From Clostridia bacterium (GTDB lineage Bacteria > Bacillota > Clostridia > Lachnospirales > CAG-274): a DNA stretch of 9,442 nucleotides. Of this stretch, positions 5,790 through 9,442 are shown piece after piece; the stretch's first letter is position 1, and the number at the start of each line of letters is the position of its first letter. The DNA lies in assembly GCA_030536675.1 (NCBI GenBank), contig JAUNPM010000050.1, forward strand, positions 1 to 9,442, in the 5' to 3' direction. A program made the translations under genes and the position numbers. Under the pieces are notes generated by a model that ran no database searches, was not told the origin of the DNA, and worked only from the letters and a program-made list of their open reading frames with translations.

Positions 5790-7682
5790 TTAGTAAAAAA
5801 CAGCAACAGACACCTTAAATGTCATATTATCGTATTCGATTTTTACAACACCTCCGTATTTTTCGGCTGTCTTTTTGACGGATTCAATTCCTATTCCCAA
5901 GTCATCTCTTTTTGCCGAAAGGAATTTATCTCCTTTTTTTACAGGAGGGTTGTCAAATGTATTTGTTATGCAAAGCATAAGTTTGTTATCGTCTGCCAAG
6001 CCGTAAATATTTATTTTTCTTTTACCGTTTTTCTGTGCTGCGCAGGCCTCTATTGCATTTTCAATGAGATTTCCGAAAATAATGCTTAAATCAGTATCGG
6101 AAACAGGTATGTCTTTATTTGCGGATACGGAAGCATTAAATTCCGCAGTAATTTTGCGTGCACACATAGAGTAATAGTGCAGCAATGCATTTATTGTGAG
6201 ATTATGACAGAAAAGCTCTGTTTTTATCCCCTCAAAGGATGCTTTGTAGGAGGAAAGATAGCTTTTAAGGCTGTCGTATTCTCCCTTTGTTAAAAGACTT
6301 TCCATAACATAAATGTGCTGTTTCATATCGTGGCGCAGTCTTTTTGTGCTGTCCATTTGCTCCGCAATTTGGTTATAGCTTTCTTTTTGTATTTCTATTT
6401 TTTTATTCATTTGCTCCTTTTCGGCTTCAAGGACTATGTTCATACGATATGTCTTGTTTATATTTATGAAGTGAACAAAGCCGAGCATTGTTATCATAAC
6501 TGTGCAGCCTATTTCGGGAAACCAGCCGCAGTATATTGGCTCATAAAGAGGAAAAAGTCTGTCGGCGGCAACTGAAACGGCAAAAAAGCCCGAACCGAAT
6601 ATAGGAGGAGCAGTGTTAAACAAGCCCCTTGAGGTGCCGTATACGGCTGTGGAAAATAAATACAGTGCCGTTAAGCATTTATAAAGCGTAATTATATAAG
6701 AAAAATAACGTCTTGCGTTTAAGGTATGCAGGGGTGCAAGGAAGCCATATAAAAATGCTGAAATGCACATAATTATACATACAGAAAATACGGTAACGGT
6801 TATTTTTTTGTTTACAGCGCAAAGTCTGTTTTGCAAAAGAAGTATAAGAGTATATATCATATAAGAGGACAAAAGCTCTATACCCTGCAAAAATGTGCAT
6901 TTCATTCCCAAAAAGGTGTGCATAAGAGGATAGCACACTGCTCCCAAGGCAAAAAGACAGAGGAGAGAAAAAATAAGTGTGCTTTTGTCTTTATCGGCGC
7001 AGACAATAAAGGCTGATATTATAAAGAGCACAAGAGAAAGAGCAAATATTGTGCAGCTTATAAAAAGCTGAGCGTCACGAAGTCTGCTTACGGCATTTGC
7101 AGAGCCAAATGCGGGAGGGTATACAATGCCGCTGTATATACCTGTGTGATCCGATACGGCAATTATTATACGTGTGATACCCGAAGCATTAAAATACAGC
7201 GTCTTGTCCTTTACCAAAGGCTCGTAATTATGTATGCTGCCCGTGCTTTCTATAAGCTCATCATTTATATAAAGCTCATATGCCGAATATATTTGAGGTA
7301 AATAAAGTCCGTAAATATTATTCCTTTGGGGCAGGGACAGCACCATACTGTAAGTACCGCTGCCAAAGGGCTTTTGTGATGTAAGGGAGGTGCGTTCACC
7401 TATTGAAACATACTGCATATATTTATTGGGAGCGCCGTTTTCAAAATCCTTGGGAGTGAGAAGAGCATTTTCATAATATGCCCAGTCATTTATTAAATAA
7501 TTGATTTTATCGGTATCCGTATTGTCTATATAAATAAGACCGTTTATAGGCTGATTTCCTTTTTGTGTATATTTGTTATTGTAAGTATATAAAAGCTGAA
7601 AAACAATAAGAGCTGAAATTACTGACAGCATAAATATACAAATATATAATGTTTTATTTTTTACTGTCCGAATATTTTCCAT
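5790..7682 (-). CDS. DISM-7TM sensor histidine kinase with GHKL ATPase domain
   Basis: The 630-residue product is a membrane sensor kinase. Residues 10-33 form an N-terminal membrane segment. About 34-200 are extracellular and beta-rich, resembling the DISM extracellular jelly-roll domain (ELYINDELIESTG pattern, about 136-148). Seven hydrophobic segments between about 203 and 407 form the 7TMR-DISM membrane region. A charged coiled-coil linker follows (about 415-447), then the phospho-acceptor motif RHDMKQH with His451. The GHKL/HATPase domain has the N-box NLIENAIEA (538-546) and glycine motif LGIGI (595-599). This His-box type (AgrC/HK10 class) normally phosphorylates LytTR response regulators, and a LytTR gene lies upstream in the same operon. 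Known DISM kinases are thought to sense extracellular ligands, perhaps carbohydrates; the ligand here is unknown. The start at 7682 overlaps the preceding gene by 29 bp. A TTG at 7712 would add ten residues but has no ribosome site. Confidence 0.9.
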   Translation of the reverse strand: MENIRTVKNKTLYICIFMLSVISALIVFQLLYTYNNKYTQKGNQPINGLIYIDNTDTDKINYLINDWAYYENALLTPKDFENGAPNKYMQYVSIGERTSLTSQKPFGSGTYSMVLSLPQRNNIYGLYLPQIYSAYELYINDELIESTGSIHNYEPLVKDKTLYFNASGITRIIIAVSDHTGIYSGIVYPPAFGSANAVSRLRDAQLFISCTIFALSLVLFIISAFIVCADKDKSTLIFSLLCLFALGAVCYPLMHTFLGMKCTFLQGIELLSSYMIYTLILLLQNRLCAVNKKITVTVFSVCIIMCISAFLYGFLAPLHTLNARRYFSYIITLYKCLTALYLFSTAVYGTSRGLFNTAPPIFGSGFFAVSVAADRLFPLYEPIYCGWFPEIGCTVMITMLGFVHFININKTYRMNIVLEAEKEQMNKKIEIQKESYNQIAEQMDSTKRLRHDMKQHIYVMESLLTKGEYDSLKSYLSSYKASFEGIKTELFCHNLTINALLHYYSMCARKITAEFNASVSANKDIPVSDTDLSIIFGNLIENAIEACAAQKNGKRKINIYGLADDNKLMLCITNTFDNPPVKKGDKFLSAKRDDLGIGIESVKKTAEKYGGVVKIEYDNMTFKVSVAVFY

Positions 7683-9264
7683 AAGCCCTCCAAAGTATAA
7701 ATGCAAGTGCAAAAAAAATTAATGTGGAAATGAATATAATAATGGGATACACCGCCTTGTCATCGGTGCTTTCATCGTAATTAAGTGTATCGTCGCTTAT
7801 TTTTGTTACATTCCCCTTGTTATCGGACCTATAGCTTCCCGTTTCATTTAATGTGATCTCATTGATATCATTTGGGTTTTCATTGTCCTCACTATGAGGA
7901 AAACGTATAACTGTATTGGGTATTTTTTCAACAGTGTTGTTGTTTATGCTTACATTAATGCTAAATTCACTGTTGTTATTTTTATTTATTGATACGCTTA
8001 TTGTATCGTCTGCCTTTATATTGTTTTCTTCTGCAAAATCATCAGTCAGCTCTGCGGAAATACCCTCCTTTTCAAAAACTATTTTATTGTTTATTTCCAC
8101 AATATCCATAAAACGTCTGCCCGAAATTATTGTAGTGTTTAAATCAACTCTTTCAAGCATTTTAACATTGTCGGAGTAGGGTGCTTCATAGGTGCCTTTA
8201 TCTTTTTCCATTCCCGCTCCCGTAGAACTGCTTTTTGAAACGGGGATCTCATCATATACGGGAGGAACAGGCTGCTCGTGATTGTCGCCTCCGTCGTGAT
8301 CACCGTCTATTATTACAGGGTCAACGTCTGTGTTTACAAGTATGGTATTTGTATATTCTCCCTTATAAAAAAGCCTGAAATACTGATCCTTATGAGGCTC
8401 AAGAAGTGCCGCAAACAAAAGCAGATAGGTGCCTGCCGTATAGCCGTATTCATCTTCCTCGGAATCATACCAGCTTTTGTTGTCATAGGAATATTGTATT
8501 TTTATATTTTCCGTATCACGGGCATTGTAAAGCCAAGGGAAAATAATATTTCCGCCGTGGGTATAAAAGGGCTCAATATATATTTTGTCGTCCTTCATAG
8601 CATAAAAATCACGGTGTATGATCAAATCATTTTCATTTTCCGCATTTATTCCCTGTGGCAGTATTATTGTGCCCTCTGTTTGGAATTTTCCCATAGTTTT
8701 TGGTGAAATTGTATTATGCCACTGTATTTGTGCGTCAAACATATCTCCCGATGTTGTGTAAAGAGGTATGGTATCCTCAAGATAGGGTGATACATCTTCA
8801 TCTAAGTGAACAAGAGTAATGTCGTTATCATATGTAATGTCTGCAAGCTCTTCTGTTGGATCGCCATTGTCATAAATAAGTGCAGTGGCTTCAACTACTG
8901 CATCTGTATTAAATTGAAAACCCTCGGGAGGTATTATTTTTCCCTTTAATTTAATTCTTCCTGCCGTTGACGTGTCGGCATCGGAAGCCTCACTCCAGTC
9001 TATTTGACAGTGGTAATAAGTATATTTATCTGAAACGACACAGGCAATAGGGCAAAGCTGCGAAATGCTTATTTCTTGGTTTACGGCAAAAAAACGCAGG
9101 GACTCATCCTCTAAATAACATTCTCTTATATTTATTATATTGCTTTCCTCCACAGCTCCGCCTGACGCTACGCTGTCATTAAGTGAGCCTTGGAAAACAG
9201 CCCCTTGGGCTTGTGCGGAAGCAAAAACAAGGACTGCCAAAAATAAAGACAATTTTATTTTCAT
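7654..9264 (-). CDS. Secreted, membrane-anchored Ig-like surface protein
   Basis: This 536-residue protein has an N-terminal signal peptide (hydrophobic residues 5-16, probable cleavage near AQA-QG at 17-21) and a C-terminal membrane helix (about 506-525) with a short basic tail. It should therefore be anchored in the membrane with the bulk outside the cell. No LPxTG sortase signal is seen. Two related beta units occur at about 86-116 and 178-205, both with Q-I-x-W, then T-x-G, then G-x-I-I-x-P-x-G, resembling bacterial Ig-like (Big_4-type) repeats. All four cysteines fall at 49, 71, 75 and 86 in the N-terminal region and could form disulfides. A Gly/Pro/Asp-rich linker (about 313-360) separates this from a second Asn/Asp-rich beta domain (about 370-490) of unknown family. 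The gene lies 2 bp after a LytTR regulator and overlaps the kinase gene by 29 bp. A role as ligand-binding or accessory component of the kinase is inferred from position only. Confidence 0.8.
   Translation of the reverse strand: MKIKLSLFLAVLVFASAQAQGAVFQGSLNDSVASGGAVEESNIINIRECYLEDESLRFFAVNQEISISQLCPIACVVSDKYTYYHCQIDWSEASDADTSTAGRIKLKGKIIPPEGFQFNTDAVVEATALIYDNGDPTEELADITYDNDITLVHLDEDVSPYLEDTIPLYTTSGDMFDAQIQWHNTISPKTMGKFQTEGTIILPQGINAENENDLIIHRDFYAMKDDKIYIEPFYTHGGNIIFPWLYNARDTENIKIQYSYDNKSWYDSEEDEYGYTAGTYLLLFAALLEPHKDQYFRLFYKGEYTNTILVNTDVDPVIIDGDHDGGDNHEQPVPPVYDEIPVSKSSSTGAGMEKDKGTYEAPYSDNVKMLERVDLNTTIISGRRFMDIVEINNKIVFEKEGISAELTDDFAEENNIKADDTISVSINKNNNSEFSINVSINNNTVEKIPNTVIRFPHSEDNENPNDINEITLNETGSYRSDNKGNVTKISDDTLNYDESTDDKAVYPIIIFISTLIFFALAFILWRAYGKYSDSKK
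7686..7691 (-). promoter_or_regulatory. Ribosome binding site deciding the kinase start
   Basis: On the minus strand GGAGGG precedes the ATG at 7682 by 3 nt. It lies inside the coding sequence of the surface protein gene, so ribosomes finishing that gene (stop at 7656-7654) can reinitiate on the kinase. Confidence 0.7.
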
Positions 9265-9266
9265 TT

Positions 9267-9442
9267 TTATACCTCAATTATATTTTTTAATTTGTAGCTC
9301 ATATAAGCGCTTTTAATATCCTGATTATATCTCTTTTTAATGGGAACAAGGTCATTGTTTGACATAAGAAAATCCGTGTTAAAGACCTTTCTTACATATT
9401 CAAAATTAACGATAACTCCCTTACAGCAGTTGCAGAAATTTT
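9267..9442 (-). CDS. LytTR-family response regulator, C-terminal fragment
   Basis: Only the last 57 residues lie in the window; the receiver domain would be beyond 9442. The fragment matches the end of a LytTR DNA-binding domain: the F-x-x-C-[HC]-K-G-x-I-V-N-x-x-Y-V pattern (FCNCCKGVIVNFEYV), a short beta strand pair ending NNDLVPIKKRY, and a final helix. The position normally held by His in the CH-[RKN] motif is Cys, giving three Cys in four residues (CNCC). This regulator presumably receives phosphate from the kinase encoded two genes downstream. Its stop at 9267 is 2 bp from the start of the surface protein gene, whose ribosome site (GAGGT, 9271-9275) lies within this gene's last codons. 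The assignment rests on a partial domain. Confidence 0.8.
   Translation of the reverse strand, partial: NFCNCCKGVIVNFEYVRKVFNTDFLMSNNDLVPIKKRYNQDIKSAYMSYKLKNIIEV

Noticed and set aside
5733..6089. 118-residue plus-strand open frame downstream of isocitrate dehydrogenase
   Set aside because: It starts just ahead of the terminator hairpin and runs antisense to the GHKL domain of the kinase, whose motifs are clear.
8278..8706. 142-residue plus-strand open frame
   Set aside because: It is antisense to the surface protein gene, has a hydrophobic composition expected from reverse reading and no ribosome site.

Overview
The window looks like chromosome from a low-GC Clostridia (Firmicutes) bacterium, probably an anaerobe. 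The reasons are the A+T-rich composition, strong GGAGG-type ribosome binding sites, a YtvI/AI-2E-type membrane protein, a Re-citrate-synthase-type condensing enzyme next to isocitrate dehydrogenase (the clostridial route to 2-oxoglutarate), and a LytTR/GHKL two-component system. The genus cannot be named from this sequence alone.

Left part (1-3088). A small plus-strand gene cluster encodes an AI-2E/YtvI-family permease (584-1696) and two unrecognised small proteins (1753-2181 and 2174-2434, overlapping by 8 bp). It is bracketed by two same-orientation copies of a roughly 300-330 bp non-coding repeat (about 87-387 and 2449-2780). The copies share six stem-loops in the same order, and an 88-bp core differs at only four positions. 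The right copy carries a 61-bp insert made of three further small hairpins, and another hairpin follows at 2815-2831. This repeat is the feature here least explained by ordinary annotation. The rest of the 706-bp gap before 3141 is very A+T-rich.

Middle part (3089-5786). A near-consensus sigma-A promoter (TTGACA, 17-bp spacer, TATTAT) drives a two-gene operon: a Re-citrate synthase candidate (3141-4526), then an isocitrate dehydrogenase (4564-5718). With an aconitase encoded elsewhere, these would convert oxaloacetate and acetyl-CoA to 2-oxoglutarate for glutamate synthesis. A strong hairpin terminator (5744-5786) ends the operon and lies between the convergent transcription units.

Right part (5790-9442, minus strand). 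Three tightly packed genes are read leftward: the C-terminal end of a LytTR response regulator (9267-9442, cut by the window edge), a secreted and membrane-anchored protein with two Ig-like repeats (7654-9264), and a DISM-7TM/GHKL histidine kinase (5790-7682). Gaps are 2 bp and then a 29-bp overlap, so the three are probably translationally coupled. They form a candidate three-component signalling unit in which the surface protein may present or modulate the signal for the kinase. No tRNA, rRNA, CRISPR array, insertion sequence or transposase gene was seen.
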